From: Tupaia tana
Lineage: Eukaryota > Chordata > Mammalia > Scandentia > Tupaiidae
Length of the DNA stretch: 64,000 nucleotides
NCBI GenBank assembly: GCA_026018925.1
Contig: JAKSZU010000029.1
Coordinates: forward strand, 14,249,778-14,313,777
Direction: 5' to 3'
Below, in pieces: positions 46,081 to 59,094 of the stretch. Both the position numbers and the translations under genes were made by a program. Within the stretch, counting starts at the first letter, position 1. Every line of letters starts with the position of its first letter. Under the pieces are notes generated by a model. That model was given only the letters and a program-made list of their open reading frames with translations. It was not told the origin of the DNA and did no database searches.

Positions 46081-46910
46081 GTATGAAACTGAATAGACAA
46101 CTCTCCAAGAAAGAAACACAAATGGCAGAAAGGCATATGGAAAATGTTCAAAATCCCTTGTCATAAGGGAAATGCGAATTAAAACCACAATGAGATACCA
46201 TTTAACCCCAATTAGAATTGCTAGGATGGAAAAACTAAAGAACAACAAATACTGGCAAGACTACGGTGGAAAGAGAACCCTCTTACATTGTTGTTGGAAA
46301 TGTATATTTGTACAACCTCTGTGCAAAACAACATATAGGTTCCTCAAAAAAACTACAACTAGAACTACCATGTAATCCAGTAATCCCATTACTTGGTATT
46401 TACTCAGAGGACAGGAAAACACTCAGTTGGAAAGACACTTACACATTCATGTTTACTGTTACATTATTCACAATTGTTAAGACATGGAATCAAACTATGT
46501 GCCGAAAAACTGATGACTGTGTTGAAAAATGGTGGCACATAGTTACTATGGAACATTACTCAGCCATAAGAAATAATGACACCCCTACTGTTTGATTCAA
46601 CGTGGATGAATACAAAGGACTTAATATAAACCAAACTGAGCCAGACTTTGGAAAGGGTACACTGTATTTCCCCATCAACATAAACTGAAAGTCTACACTC
46701 TATTACAGAAGCAGAAAATCCAAAGATATGATAGTAGAGAGGATAAGTGTAGATACCAGAGATTGGAAGAGAGGGCACTGGGTGGTTGAAAGTGGGTGGA
46801 AAGAGAAAAGAGAAGGAATGATTAACAGACAAAAGATTATAAAGTTCTGTTTTAAAAAAAAACTATTTTTTACTTTCAAAAATAAAATAAAATAAATATT
46901 TTGACCAGTT
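46081..46910 (+). mobile_element. L1 ORF2 C-terminus and 3' end
   Basis: AACTGAATAGACAACTCTCC through CAGTAATCCCATTACTTGG. Paralogue of the L1 at 20038-20702. Confidence 0.75.
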
Positions 46911-47475
46911 AGAAAACACACTAGATGCCAAAGTCCACATTATCAACAAGAGCAGTAAAGGTTCTAATATATAATGGATGATGGACCTCAAAGGTGAAAA
47001 ATTGTGGTCTCAAATACATTTCTCCCTCAGAGGATTTAAATTGTTTTACTTTCTAAGCACAGTTTTTATTTTTCCAGAAAGGAGTACAACCCAGTACTAT
47101 AGCTTCAGTAAATTAAAGAAATAATACTCATTATGACCCATGCCACTTGAGAATAAATAGCTCCAGAGCAGCCTACATTGTTCAACAAGATGACTGAGAA
47201 TTTACAAATCATTTTGGTGAGAGATTGGAAATGACTTAGGGAAAGTGGGAAAATGACAAAGGGTAAGCTGTTGGATATCATAGAGAGCAGAAAGCTTAAT
47301 ATAAAGGCTAAATAAAATTATACAGAGAGATTGAAATCAGAGGAATGGAAACTTCCAGCACTCATTGGAGGACCAAGTCCTACTCCCAAAATATCATTAA
47401 GAATCAAGAAATTACTCCTGAGGCATTGAAGCTTGCAGTCAGAGAGCTTATTCTATTTTAGAAATATTGGGGCTT
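46911..47475 (-). other. 3' flank of the OR at 47476
   Basis: No gene. Paralogous to 21180-22100. Confidence 0.5.
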
Positions 47476-48405
47476 TTATACCTTTCCCCCAAATAATTTT
47501 TTCAGGGCCCTCTTTATGTCTTTATTCCTGAGACTATAGAGGAAGGGGTTCAGCATGGGGGTGACCACACTGTACATCACCGAGGCTCCTGCACTTGAGT
47601 GTGAGCTGTGGGTAACCCCAGCACTTAGGTACACACCCATGCCTGTGCAATAAAATAAGGAGACAACTGAGAGGTGAGAGGCACAGGTGGAAAAGGCTTT
47701 GTACTTCCCCTGAGCTGATGAGATTGCACGAATGGAGGAAACTATCTTACAGTAAGAGTAAAGGACCCCAGTGAGGGGACCACCACCCAGCAGCACAGAT
47801 GCAAAATACATCACCATGTCATTTAAAAAGGTGTCAGAGCAGGCAAGGTGGACCACCTGATTAAGTTCACAGAAAAAGTGGGGGATTTCCACATGTGCAC
47901 AGAAGGACAGCCGCAACACCATTAAGCTTTGTAATAATGCATACAGGGCACTTGTGTTCCATGAAGCCAGAACCAGTTGTCCACAGAGCCAGGAGTTCAT
48001 GATGACCGTGTAGTGCAGGGGGTGACAGATGGCCACATACCGGTCATAAGCCATCACTGTCAGGAGAAAGACATCTACCCCTCCAAAGAGCATGAAAAAC
48101 ATCATCTGGGTGATGCAGCCTGCATGGGTAATGACCTTGCTCTGTGTCTGGATGTTCACCAGCATCTTTGGGACGGTGGTGGAGGTGAAACAGATGTCAA
48201 CAAAGGACAGGTTGGAGAGGAAGAAGTACATGGGGGTGTGCAGGTGGGAGTCTGAGAATGTGGCCAGGATGATGAGCAGGTTTCCACACACGGTGATCAG
48301 GTACATGGAGAGGAAAATCCCAAATAGGAGGGCCTGCAACTGTGGTTCCTCTGAAAATCCCAGAAGAAGGAATTCTGAAATTTGTGTATCATTTCCTTGT
48401 TTCAT
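47476..48405 (-). CDS. Olfactory receptor, OR family 7, intact, 309 aa
   Basis: Complete odorant receptor. [22 protein letters not shown] start with N5 glycosylation site, GN (41-42), [19 protein letters not shown]97, a normal [39 protein letters not shown] and [14 protein letters not shown]. The C-terminus is LKKLFGGKV. The start at 48403-48405 sits 9 bases after a splice acceptor (TTTACTCGTTTCAG, with a purine-broken tract). The partner 5' exon is probably at 50582 with an intact donor (intron ~2.2 kb). TM3 entry differs from the paralogues ([15 protein letters not shown]), a region that helps shape the odorant pocket. The 3' flank pairs this locus with the dead copy at 22103. Confidence 0.95.
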   Translation of the reverse strand: MKQGNDTQISEFLLLGFSEEPQLQALLFGIFLSMYLITVCGNLLIILATFSDSHLHTPMYFFLSNLSFVDICFTSTTVPKMLVNIQTQSKVITHAGCITQMMFFMLFGGVDVFLLTVMAYDRYVAICHPLHYTVIMNSWLCGQLVLASWNTSALYALLQSLMVLRLSFCAHVEIPHFFCELNQVVHLACSDTFLNDMVMYFASVLLGGGPLTGVLYSYCKIVSSIRAISSAQGKYKAFSTCASHLSVVSLFYCTGMGVYLSAGVTHSSHSSAGASVMYSVVTPMLNPFLYSLRNKDIKRALKKLFGGKV

Positions 48406-48714
48406 GGTGACTCCCTGAAACGAGTAAAGTAAGAAGGCTAATTTCACACGGACAGGTATTACTCACATAGCTGAACTGCCATAGATAATATTTTGCAGTC
48501 ACAAAGTTATATTTCATATTTTTATGGATCTAATCCGCTTTAGGCATTCCTAATGCCATCTCTGTTTGGACTTCTTATCTCACCTCTATTCCCATAGATT
48601 ATGTATCTGCAGGACTTTCTTCTTATGTATTTATTGACAGTAAATAATAGTATATATTTATGGAGTAAAATGTGATGTTACAATAGGATTTTATTTGTTT
48701 TTTTTGCTTTTGTT
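48406..48714 (-). other. Acceptor and proximal intron of the OR at 47476
   Basis: Shared OR-unit flank. Confidence 0.5.
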
Positions 48715-48955
48715 TTGTTTTAGTTTTGTTATTGGGCACATGCACTCACCAGACTAAGAGACAGTGAGAGAGAGGGAAAGTGAGAAATCACCCCCCATGG
48801 AGAATGGCCATTCCGCAATACTCTCCTCTCTCAGGATGCTAGGAGTGCGTGTACCCATACCTGGCATTTTTTTCCAGCTACCAGGTCTGGAACTTTAACT
48901 GGCAGTCGACCATGTATGACCAAGGCACCTTAACCACCACACTATCAGCTGGTCC
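48715..48955 (-). mobile_element. Old long SINE
   Basis: Unit-shared antisense copy. Confidence 0.7.
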
Positions 48956-48989
48956 CAAAACTGTATCATTATATCCATTGAAAAACAAC

Positions 48990-49165
48990 TCTGGGGCCAG
49001 CAGGTGGCATGGTGGATAAGGTGCTAGACTGCCATATGGCAGATTGTGGTTCATTCAAGACCAGGACCTGGTGGTTTGCTCTCTCTCTCTCTCTCTCTCT
49101 TTCTATCTGGTCAAGTTGAATAATAACAATAATTAAATAAAATAAATAATTTTTTAAATAAAAAA
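48990..49165 (+). mobile_element. Short SINE
   Basis: GGGGCCAGCAGGTGGCATGG head, (CT)n, TATCTGGTCAAGTTGAATAAT end; ACTCTG repeated on both sides. Confidence 0.8.
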
Positions 49166-49174
49166 ATTTAGAAA

Positions 49175-49365
49175 AACTCTGTTTCCCCCAATCCCCAACC
49201 CCGTCAACCACCACACCGTCATCTGCTTCTATGACTTTGACTACTTCAGATACCACAGTTAAGTTCAATAGCTCAGTATATTATTTCAAAAGTATTCAAT
49301 AGATTGATCTCCTTAGTTTTCTCTGTTGATTAGTATTCAGATAACTGTATTATGAAATCATAGTT
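49175..49365 (-). mobile_element. Ancient L1 3' fragment (antisense)
   Basis: Unit-shared; CAACCACCACACCGTCATC core. Confidence 0.55.
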
Positions 49366-49369
49366 TGAG

Positions 49370-49565
49370 GGGCCAGCAAGCATCATAGTGATAAAGGTGT
49401 TGTACGCCAACATGGCGGATCGTGGTTCAAGTCCTCAACCCAGTTGCATGAAAATAGCACTGGACAAGAGTACATGCATGCCAAAAATCTCAAAAAGAAA
49501 ATAGAGGAGCAGGGATTCTATGTGCACATCTCCCAGGGGTATGATTTCTCACTTTCCCCTCTCTT

Positions 49566-49607
<42 letters not shown>

Positions 49608-49640
49608 GTGAGCAAATGTGACCTATGGCAATAAAGCAAA
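49370..49640 (+). mobile_element. Long SINE with (TC)n
   Basis: GGGGCCAGCAAGCATCATAG head, box B GGTTCAAGTCC, (TC)n at 49568-49606. Confidence 0.75.
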
Positions 49641-49699
49641 AAAGGGAATTTATGTTTACTACTGATGTAGAATTATTCTAAGTTAATAAAAATATGGAG

Positions 49700-51035
49700 T
49701 GGGTGGGTGTGTACACCATATGACGGCCTATTAGATTTGATAACACAAAATCCATTCATTTTTCACATTCGCCCAGTATATATCTATATCAATCAATACA
49801 TAAAATAATTTAATGTTATCCTGAAATTTTTATTTTAAAACTTCAATTAATTATTAAAAGGAAAAACTCAAAAGAATCAATATATTCCAACTCCAGAACA
49901 TGAAAATAAAATGCTTGCATGATTTCCAGTACAGTAAAAAGCTGGTAGACTCACAAGCTTATTCAATTACAACAACAAGAAAACAGTTGTAAGTAAAAGC
50001 GCTTTAATATTCTTATTTTGACCTCCAATTAAATTTTTGTTATGTGAATGCCCAATGTGAAAGAAGAAATTGTGAAATGTAGGTCTCATGAGCTACATTT
50101 GCAAGGTATGAATTGCAAACAATCCATTCATCTGGATCCTTAAAAAAAAGAAATACGGAAATATGCACAAATACACTCGCTTCAAAAATTCCTTAACAGA
50201 CCCGAAAGTCACTGCATAGCTCATCACAACTCTGATTCTACTTTTCCTACTTCTTGAACTGCACATTTCTGTGCACATGTTCTAATTTGACTGACATCAT
50301 TTTATTTCTCCCATTCCTTCTTTACTCTCATCCAATTGGAAGTCTATTACCATCACTAAATTGTCCAAAATGATGCTTGCATTGCTAAGTCTGACAGACA
50401 TATGACTTGTTAACATGTTGAATAAATTAATGATAAATAACTTGGTCACACAAGCACCCAACACATCAATCTCTCAGCTCTTGCTAGGCTGGCTTGACTC
50501 TCAGCTGATCTCAGGTAGATGTTCTTGGCCTCTGTTCTCTCTGACCCATTCCTGTGGTACCTACCAGGCTCTTGGGCTCACCTGCACGGGCTCTCAGAGA
50601 GGACAGTCTTCTTGTGGAAGGGTAAATTTCTCCCTGAATGGTTGGTCATGGAGACTGCAGCTCTGTCCCCAGGCAAGGTACATTGAAAAAATTAAGCATG
50701 GAACCCTAACCAGTCTGGAGATTCCAGAAAAATCAACCATGTCTTGCCCAGTCCAAGGCTGTACTCCTTGAGAGACAATGACAGACTAAATATTTACAGC
50801 TCCCTCTGTCTGCTCATTAGGTTCATTTCCTCCTTATAACTACAATCTCTTAGTAGCTGATTTCCCTCATGGACACCAGTCTGGAAAGAAAATAACATTT
50901 TCATTCTGATTTGCCGCTCTCAAGAGACCAAGATAAAAGTGGGAAGAATTCAGTCTTTATTGCATGTTCTCTGTGAACTCTCCTGTCTCCAGAGGTCATT
51001 ACCACCTTTTACCAACCATTGAATTAAAATTTGTC
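49700..51035 (-). other. OR-unit upstream block (copy g)
   Basis: Upstream block of the OR at 47476, with the exon candidate at 50582. Confidence 0.6.
50582..50730 (-). other. Putative untranslated 5' exon of the OR at 47476
   Basis: Minus strand GAGCCCGTGCAG|GTGAGCCC; donor intact with the intron starting at 50581. Confidence 0.6.
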
Positions 51036-51290
51036 AGGGGCCAGCATGTGGCAGGAGGTTAAGGTGTTTGATCCCACTTAGCTGAATGTATGTTTCAATT
51101 CCTGGACACGATGGTTTGGACATCAAGCTGGGCAGTGTGCATATGTGTCCAAAATCCTGAGAGGAGACTGCAAGAGAAGAAAATGCAGTACAATCATGCC
51201 CCAGGGAGGTGATTTCTCATTTACCTTCTCTCTCTTTTTTTCTCCATTTCTGTGAGTGCATGTGTCCTGCAGCAAAAACTAAAAAATAAA
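51036..51290 (+). mobile_element. Long SINE, old
   Basis: GGGGCCAGCATGTGGCAGGAGG head, CCAAAATCCTGAGAGGAGA body. Confidence 0.7.
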
Positions 51291-51370
51291 AATAAAAAGA
51301 TTATTGTCACCTACTGCATGTGTATGTGTGTGTCTTGACTATATTGTATACTGCTTTCCCACTATACACG

Positions 51371-52232
<862 letters not shown>

Positions 52233-52265
52233 ATTTTTTGCCAAGAACCTAATTAAATAACTGAT

Positions 52266-52266
<1 letters not shown>

Positions 52267-52347
<81 letters not shown>

Positions 52348-52388
52348 CATACATATATACATATATATACACACACACACACACATAT
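52267..52388. repeat. (TA)n-(CA)n-(TA)n-(CA)n compound microsatellite
   Basis: (TA)n at 52268-52311, (CA)n, interrupted (TA/CATA)n, then (CA)n, at the 3' end of the RPL6 pseudogene. Confidence 0.95.
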
Positions 52389-52683
52389 TATACTATAGAA
52401 ATGCACAGTGATAGAATGTGAGTAAGAAATCATAAAATAAAATGAAATTCTTCCGAATCTAACTGAGGAATTTGTCCTTACTAGCCCTTCGGATTTCCAA
52501 AGCATAGATTCATGGTGGAGATACAAATGTTTGGATCTCCAGAAACTGATCGTATTGCCTCTTCGACATGAAGAGGCTACACATGCTACAAAACTATGTG
52601 TAGTCATGGCAATCCTTGGTTTCATAATTCTTTTGCAAAGCATTTAGTTTTATGCTCAGAACATGCATTAAGAGTTGTCATTG
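52389..52683. other. Unclassified sequence
   Basis: No gene or repeat family recognised. Confidence 0.35.
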
Positions 52684-53225
52684 AGGGGCTAGCAGGTGGT
52701 ATGATGTTTGAGGTGCTAGTCTCACACATGGTCAACTGTGGTTCAAATTCAGAACCCAGTAGTGGACCAGCAGTTAGCGTAATGGCTATGCCTCTGGACT
52801 TCCATGTAGTTAACCACAGTTCCTGTCCCAGACCCAGTGGCACGTGTGCATGCATGCCCAAGATCCCCAGAGGAGAATAGAGGAGAAGGGATTGTGGCAT
52901 GGCCATCCCCCCTGGGGGGTTATTTCTCGCTTTCTGTCTCTCTGCCTCTCTCTGTCTGTCTGGCAAGTGCATGCGCCCTACAGCAAAAATAAATAAATAA
53001 ATAAATAGATAAATAAATAAATAAATAAATAATAAAATTCAGAACCCAGCAGCTTGAAAATCAAGCCAGGCATGTGAGCCTATGGGCCCTAAATCCCAAG
53101 AGGACATAAAGGAGAAGGGATTGCAACACAACCATCTCCTGTGGGATGATTTCCGACTTGTCCCTCTCTCTGTTTGTCTCTATTTCTCTACTGCAAGCAT
53201 CGGCACTCTATCACAAACATCTGTT
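52684..53225 (+). mobile_element. Old long SINE split by a younger SINE
   Basis: Pieces 52684-52762 and 53036-53225. AAATTCAGAACCCAG is repeated at the junctions (about 52746 and 53035). Confidence 0.8.
52773..53035 (+). mobile_element. Long tRNA-derived SINE inside an older SINE
   Basis: GGACCAGCAGTTAGCGTAATGG head; the tail is (AAAT)n of about 45 bases. Confidence 0.85.
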
Positions 53226-53885
53226 AAGTATTTTCTTTTAATTTTTTAATTGTCATTTAGTCTTTGATTTATGTAGCCCTGAGTAGTTACAAGAGATATA
53301 TGTTGACCTCTTTATGCTCAATGGACTGGTTAGAAACTTACATGGTTTGTTTGATTTAATTCTTACACAATACCACAATACCATTCTACTAGGTCACACT
53401 ATTAGCAAATTCATGATAACATTGCAGAAGTGGGACTCAGGACGGTCTAATCACGAACTTACTAAGGATGGAGTTTTGATTAAAACTTCAGGATGCATCT
53501 AGATCTCAGACTGTAGGCATGGGACGAAAGGAAAGAAAATGTGACCCCAAGAGAAAAAGAGAAAGATGTCAAAACTTTAACTGTGAAGGAAAAGATAGTG
53601 CATGTAGTTTCTTTTTTAACTTTATATTTTTTTATTTTATTTAGGTTTAATCAGATTTAATCACTGTACATTTTTATAGCATGTTATGTGAGTTCTCAAA
53701 GCATAAATACATTGACTGTCAAGCAACTCAAAGATACTAACTCCATTCTTCTGTCTGTAAAATGTTCATTTTGCTTTTAAGTTTTTTTTTAATTTACTAC
53801 TTTAATTAACCTTTTAACTTGGGGATAATTAAAGATTAATGCACATTGATAATAAATAATGCAGAGAGAAAAGTGCTCAAATTCA
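53226..53885. other. Segment duplicated at 17531-18165
   Basis: No gene. Diverged copy. Confidence 0.5.
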
Positions 53886-54085
53886 TCCCACTTTCATTTT
53901 TTTAAAGAAAATGTCCTAACAAATTGCCCGTCCCTTTATACTTAATATTCTAATTTCTTCCTCCTTTTACTGGAAAATTATTTGGATATGATCTAATATT
54001 ACTAAAACCACTTATCTCACCATGTGCACTGCATGTTTTGGCTTCATGACACTTTTCCCAAAACAATAAGAAATTTCATAATTGG

Positions 54086-54245
54086 GACTGACAGAGGACA
54101 TGGTGGTTAAGGCATTGAACTCTCACATGGCTGACCATGGTTTGAATCCTGGACCTGGTGGCTGGCTTTCTCACTTCCCCTCTATATATCTCTTCTAGTT
54201 AGTGCATGTATTCTATAGCAAATTTTAAAATAGTAATAATAATAA
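54086..54245 (+). mobile_element. Short SINE
   Basis: GGGACTGACAGAGGACATGGTGG head, box B-like GGTTTGAATCC. Confidence 0.65.
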
Positions 54246-54879
54246 TTAATAAAAATTAAAAATAATTACATGAAATAATTTTAATTCAAGCAACCTAACT
54301 TCATGCCTTTCAATTCATTCATTAAATTTCTACTGGTAAGGGCATTTTGTATTAAAATTTCACTTAAGTATCCGAAGAAACTTAAGGTCAATTTAGAGAT
54401 ATTTAGCTCCATGAGCTGGGAGTAGTATTTCCCACTTATAATGTAGGTGTGGTTCTGATTTTGAGGCCATTGATCATTAAGGCAGAAAAGTAATTGACTG
54501 TGAACATGAAAGTCACCTATTCTACCTTATTTTGTGTGTCTTAATTTCTATCTTATTATATTTTCATGTTCATGCAAACGTTCTTTCATTATATTTCTAT
54601 CCTCTCCAACTTTCTATAAAGTGTTCTTTTAATTTTAAAAAATGAGATTATAAAGGACTCTGTGTATTTACATATATGGGGGTGTAGTTTTCCTCCATTA
54701 GCAGGTACAGAGTGGTCCTTCCCATTTCATAAACAGAAAGGTCGTTTTGGGAAGCAAACACATTCATCTTTTCTAACATTTCTCATTTCTTTGTGTTATA
54801 CATTATCCTTTCTATTAGAATTACACATTAAAGTATTGCATATTCATGTAGTGCAGTATTTTTGTTTGTTTCTTCGTTC
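54246..54879. other. A/T-rich unclassified sequence
   Basis: No gene recognised. The only longish frame (54662-54943) runs into a SINE and is not credible. Confidence 0.35.
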
Positions 54880-55113
54880 ATTTTTAAGGTTTTTGCAAGA
54901 GGGCACATACACTCATCTGAGGGGGACTAAGAGAGGAGAGTGAGAAGTCATCCCCCAGGGAGGATGGCCATGCCACAATCCCTTCCTCCATTTTCCTCCT
55001 GGGATTTTGCACACACACGCACATGAGTTTCAAACAGCCAGGTCCAGGACTTGAACTGCTGTCATCTATGTGGGAATCCAGTGCGTTAACCACTACACCA
55101 CCTGCTGGTCCCT
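54880..55113 (-). mobile_element. Long SINE, antisense
   Basis: From AAGGTTTTTGCAAGAGGGC to the reversed head CACCTGCTGGTCCC. Confidence 0.8.
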
Positions 55114-55624
55114 ACAATGTACTTAAAAAAAAAGTGGGGGAGAACATTGTAGTTCCTTTTCAGGTAAATAGGAGAAATGGAAGGACATGCTTATTTGTAC
55201 AGAACACCTCGTGACCTTGACCATATGACTGGGTAGGAATTCAAGCCCTCTGTGTGAGGCACCCATTGATCTTGAGGTCTCAAGAGATTCCTCAGGACCT
55301 CGGAAGTCGATGACAGATGATATCAATACCGCTCATCCATTGCTCCTTTAGCGACTATGACACGATTCAGGAAGGAGGGAACGATTTCATGTAGAAGGAC
55401 GAATGGATTGATATTGGCAGGCAGCCCTGGGTGTGCTCAGGCAGAAACAGGAAGATTATTCTTTTTTACCTTTTATTTTTATGTATTTTTCTATTGCATC
55501 AAATCCCATGTATCTTTTTTTCAGGTTTGAAAAAAACGTTAACATATAAGTTTAGGCTACTATGTTTATTTTTTCATTTTTCTATGCTTGTGAAATACCT
55601 TAAATTGTCTTTAATGACTTTTTC
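55114..55624. other. Diverged distal OR-unit flank
   Basis: No gene. 55195-55440 weakly matches 1110-1350. Confidence 0.4.
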
Positions 55625-55780
55625 CATTTTACTTTTATTACTATATTTTTATGTTACATCTAATCATATATTTCTTGACAGTGCCTAACATTTCTTTTTC
55701 CAGCACAATTACCATGAGTATCAATCAAGACAAAGACATTACTATATACATTATCATCATCAGTAAATAACATTTCATTT
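55625..55780 (-). mobile_element. L1-type 3' tail, antisense
   Basis: Reverse complement of the tail at 45593-45735 (CAAGACAAAGACATTACTAT). Confidence 0.55.
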
Positions 55781-55824
55781 GTTTCTGGAAGATAATTTAA
55801 TAGTGAAATATTAAAACGCTCCAA

Positions 55825-56090
55825 GGGACCAGCAGCTGGCATAATGGTTATGTCGCTGGACTCCCATGTAGTCAACCGCAGTTCGAGTCCCGGACCCGGT
55901 GGCTTAAATTCATGCTGGGTACATGTGCGTGTGTGTCCACGATCCCAAGAGGAAGAATGGAGGAGAAGGGATTGCAACGTGGCCATCCCCCCTGGGAGGG
56001 ATGATTTCTCGCTTTCTGTCTCTCTGTCTCTCTCTGTCTTTCTGGTGAGTGCATGCCCTACAGCAAAAACCTCTCAAAAAAATAAAATAA
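55825..56090 (+). mobile_element. Long tRNA-derived SINE
   Basis: Full length, box B AGTTCGAGTCCCGG, (AAAAT)n tail. Confidence 0.9.
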
Positions 56091-56239
56091 AATACCAAAA
56101 ACAACAACCAAAAAACCTCCAAACAATACTATACACCAAAAATAGAACCCTTCACACACAAGCAATAATCTGTCCTTCCTCCATGAGTAGATGCACAGCT
56201 TTAAAAAGAATCATATTCTATAGTAAGAGAATGTATAAT

Positions 56240-56424
56240 AAGATGTACCTGTAAAAGAGTTCCCCTTTCACCACACTGTGGTGTTATCTGTTGAAGATAT
56301 TTCGATCAACGGGTCTGGGGAGAAATGTTCACATATCGAAATGGTCTCATTGTAAGCCAAACAATATGATTGAAAGTATATACAAAAATAAATAAAGTAA
56401 TTAATAAAAAAAAAGATGTACCTG
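56240..56424 (+). mobile_element. Twin-primed (5'-inverted) L1 fragment
   Basis: 56252-56275 is the exact reverse complement of the full L1 at 29801-29824. 56276 onward matches L1 3' UTR from about 30383 to the tail. AAGATGTACCTG is duplicated at 56240-56251 and 56413-56424. Confidence 0.92.
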
Positions 56425-56605
56425 AATTATATCTAAGGTCATCTTTGATTCTCAGGCAGATTAAAACAAAATATTCCATTTCCAACCTCACACGCACTCC
56501 ACATAGTGCCATGTGTTTGATAATCAGTTTTTGCCATTGACTATGGTGGGTGCTATAAACACTGGACTGAATAAGAGAACTGGATCTTAATAATGAGAAT
56601 AAAAC

Positions 56606-56773
56606 CCAGGTCAGCAGGTGGTGTGAAGGATAAAGCACTGGATCCCACATGGCTGACTGCACAGCTCAAATCCTGGACTGCTTGCTTGAAAATCATGCTG
56701 GGCATGTGTGCTCAAACTCCAAGAGGAGACTACAGGAGAAGTGAGTGCAGTGCACCATCCTTCCTGGGGGTGA

Positions 56774-56832
<59 letters not shown>

Positions 56833-56840
56833 TTACTCCT
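56606..56840 (+). mobile_element. Long SINE with (TC)n
   Basis: GGTCAGCAGGTGGTGTGAAGG head, (TC)n of about 58 bases at 56774-56831. Confidence 0.75.
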
Positions 56841-57137
56841 CTGTTTCCTTACCAAGTTAGGAATTAATATATGAAATAGAAAAATGTACAAAAAAGAAAG
56901 CTTTCCACATATTAAATAGAGCAGAAAGTTTAATAAAGCAAGTTATTTAAATTGAATGACGAAGTTGCAAAAGGAGAAACAGAAGCTCCAGAAAATATAT
57001 AGCTGAAGCAAATTCCCAAAATCTGATCATAATAAGTACTCCCCTCTCCCCTGTATCTGAGGGTCCACATCTACAGATTCACTCAATCACAAGTATAACA
57101 TATTTGACCAAAGTAAACAATTTGAAAATAGCTACAT
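56841..57137. other. Unclassified OR-unit flank
   Basis: No gene. Parts resemble 47260-47420. Confidence 0.4.
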
Positions 57138-57300
57138 GGCAAGTCAGCGAGTGGCGTAGTGTTTAAGGTGCTAGACTCCCACATGGCCGGTTGTGGTCTG
57201 AGTTCCAGATTCAGTGGCTAGAAATTTGCATGGGGCACGTGTGCGTCCATACTCAAACTCCCAAGAGGAGGATGGAGGAGAAGGGATTATAGTGGGGCTC
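57138..57300 (+). mobile_element. SINE truncated at its 3' side
   Basis: GGCAAGTCAGCGAGTGGCGTAGTG head and GAGGAGGATGGAGGAG body, then an abrupt end. Confidence 0.65.
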
Positions 57301-57591
57301 AGAATTCCTCAGAATAATATACACTATTAGAGAATAAATGATTCTTAAAGAGTTCCATGTTATCCCATGAGCTAATGAAAATTTTAAAGTTTTTCTGACA
57401 CAAAACTGGGAGTAACTTTGGGCAAGTAGGAAAATGGCAGAGAAAATAACTTCTGACTATGAGAGAGTGTAGAGAGATAGAAACTGTGTTACTTTTTCTG
57501 CATAGACAAGTAGAACCAGCTCTACTTTCACAATCTGATCAGAGAATCACAATTTTTAGTCCCAATGCTTTGAAACTTGTTATCATGGGCA
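57301..57591 (-). other. 3' flank of the OR at 57592
   Basis: No gene. Paralogous to 6990-7289. Confidence 0.5.
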
Positions 57592-58551
57592 CTACTTCAG
57601 CTCCAGGCCATAGTTTAATAGTTTAATAGCTTGCCTCCCAAAGACTATTTTCAGAGCCCTCTTGATGTCTTTATTCCTCAGACTGTAGATGAAGGGATTC
57701 AGCATGGGGGTGACCACACTGTACATCACTGAAGCTACTGCACTTGAGTGTGAGCTGTGGATAGCACCAGCACTAAGGTACACACCTATGCTTGTACAAT
57801 AAAATAGGGAGACAACTGAGAGGTGAGAGGCACAGGTGGAAAAGGCTTTGTACTTCCCCTGAGCTGATGGGATTGCACGAATAGAAGAAACAATCTTAGT
57901 GTAAGAGTAAATTATCTCAGTGAGAGAACCACCACCCAGCAGCACAGCTGCAAAATAGATCACCATGTCATTAAGAAAACTGTCAGAGCAGGCAAGGTGG
58001 ATAACCTGATTCAGTTCACAGAAAAAGTGGGGGATTTCCACATGTGTGCAGGACAGCCGCAATGCCATTAAGGTATGTAACAAGGAATACAAGACACTCA
58101 TGATCCAGGACACTAGAACCAACTTTCCACATACCCAGGGGGTCATGATGACCATGTAGTGCAGGGGGTGACAGATGGCCACATACCGGTCATAGGCCAT
58201 CACTGTCAGAAGGAAGTAATCCAACACTGCAAAAACTATGTAAAAGAACAACTGGGTGATGCAGCCTGCATAGGTGATGGCCTTGCTCTGTGTCTGGATG
58301 TTCACCAGCAGCTTTGGGACGGTGGTGGAGGTGAAACAGATGTCAGCAAAGGACAGGTTGGAGAGGAAGAAGTACATGGGGGTGTGCAGGTGGGAGTCTG
58401 AGATGGTGGCCAGGATGATGAGCAGGTTTCCACACACGGTGATCAGGTACATGGAGAGGAAAAGCCCAAAGATGAGGGGCTGCAATTCTGGTTCCTCTGA
58501 AAGACCCAGAAGAAGAAACTCTGAAATGTGTGTCTCATTCCCTGGTTCCAT
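57592..58551 (-). CDS. Olfactory receptor, OR family 7, intact, 319 aa, extended C-tail
   Basis: Complete odorant receptor. [20 protein letters not shown] with N5 glycosylation site, GN (41-42), [14 protein letters not shown]97, [53 protein letters not shown]. One codon is missing in extracellular loop 2 (RLSCTHVE for RLSFCTHVE). The C-terminus runs about ten residues past the paralogues ([16 protein letters not shown]). The start at 58549-58551 is chosen by homology; the frame is open to 58620 but that part is intron. A short insertion puts TCCGCCGC before the ATG, giving a strong initiation context. The acceptor TTCCTCTTTTCAG is intact. No first-exon block was found above it: the block sequence stops near 59890 at a microsatellite and HAL1. 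Confidence 0.94.
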   Translation of the reverse strand: MEPGNETHISEFLLLGLSEEPELQPLIFGLFLSMYLITVCGNLLIILATISDSHLHTPMYFFLSNLSFADICFTSTTVPKLLVNIQTQSKAITYAGCITQLFFYIVFAVLDYFLLTVMAYDRYVAICHPLHYMVIMTPWVCGKLVLVSWIMSVLYSLLHTLMALRLSCTHVEIPHFFCELNQVIHLACSDSFLNDMVIYFAAVLLGGGSLTEIIYSYTKIVSSIRAIPSAQGKYKAFSTCASHLSVVSLFYCTSIGVYLSAGAIHSSHSSAVASVMYSVVTPMLNPFIYSLRNKDIKRALKIVFGRQAIKLLNYGLELK

Positions 58552-58854
58552 GCGGCGGAGGTGACTACCTGAAAAGAGGAAGGTCAGATGGCCAATTTCA
58601 CACAAACAGGTATGACTCACATAGTTGAGAAGCCATAGCTAATGTTTTAGTCTTAAAGTTAATTTCTATAGTTTTGTTTGGATCTAATCCCCTTTAGGCT
58701 TTCACAGTACCACCTCTGCTTAGGAAATTCAACTCAAGTCTTTGTTCCCACAAATCATGTGTTCTACAGGATTTTTAATTTATTTATTTATTGACAAGTA
58801 ATAATTGTACATACTTATGGAATACAATGTGATGTTTCAATAGGGTTTTTTGTT
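58552..58854 (-). other. Acceptor and proximal intron of the OR at 57592
   Basis: Shared OR-unit flank. Confidence 0.5.
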
Positions 58855-59080
58855 TTGTTTTTACTTCTGCTATTGGGCACATGCACTCACAGGACAGAAA
58901 GACAGAGAGAGGGGTAGTGAGAAATCACCCCCTAGGGAGAATGGCCACACCACAATCCACTCTACTCTCAGAATGTTGAGTGTGCATTTTTCAAGCTTCT
59001 GGGTCTGGAGCTTGAACCGACAGTCAACCATATGCCATCCATCCACCTTAACCATCACACCACCAACTGGCTCAATGATT
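58855..59080 (-). mobile_element. Old long SINE
   Basis: Unit-shared antisense copy. Confidence 0.7.
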
Positions 59081-59094
59081 ATAACTTTATATCC

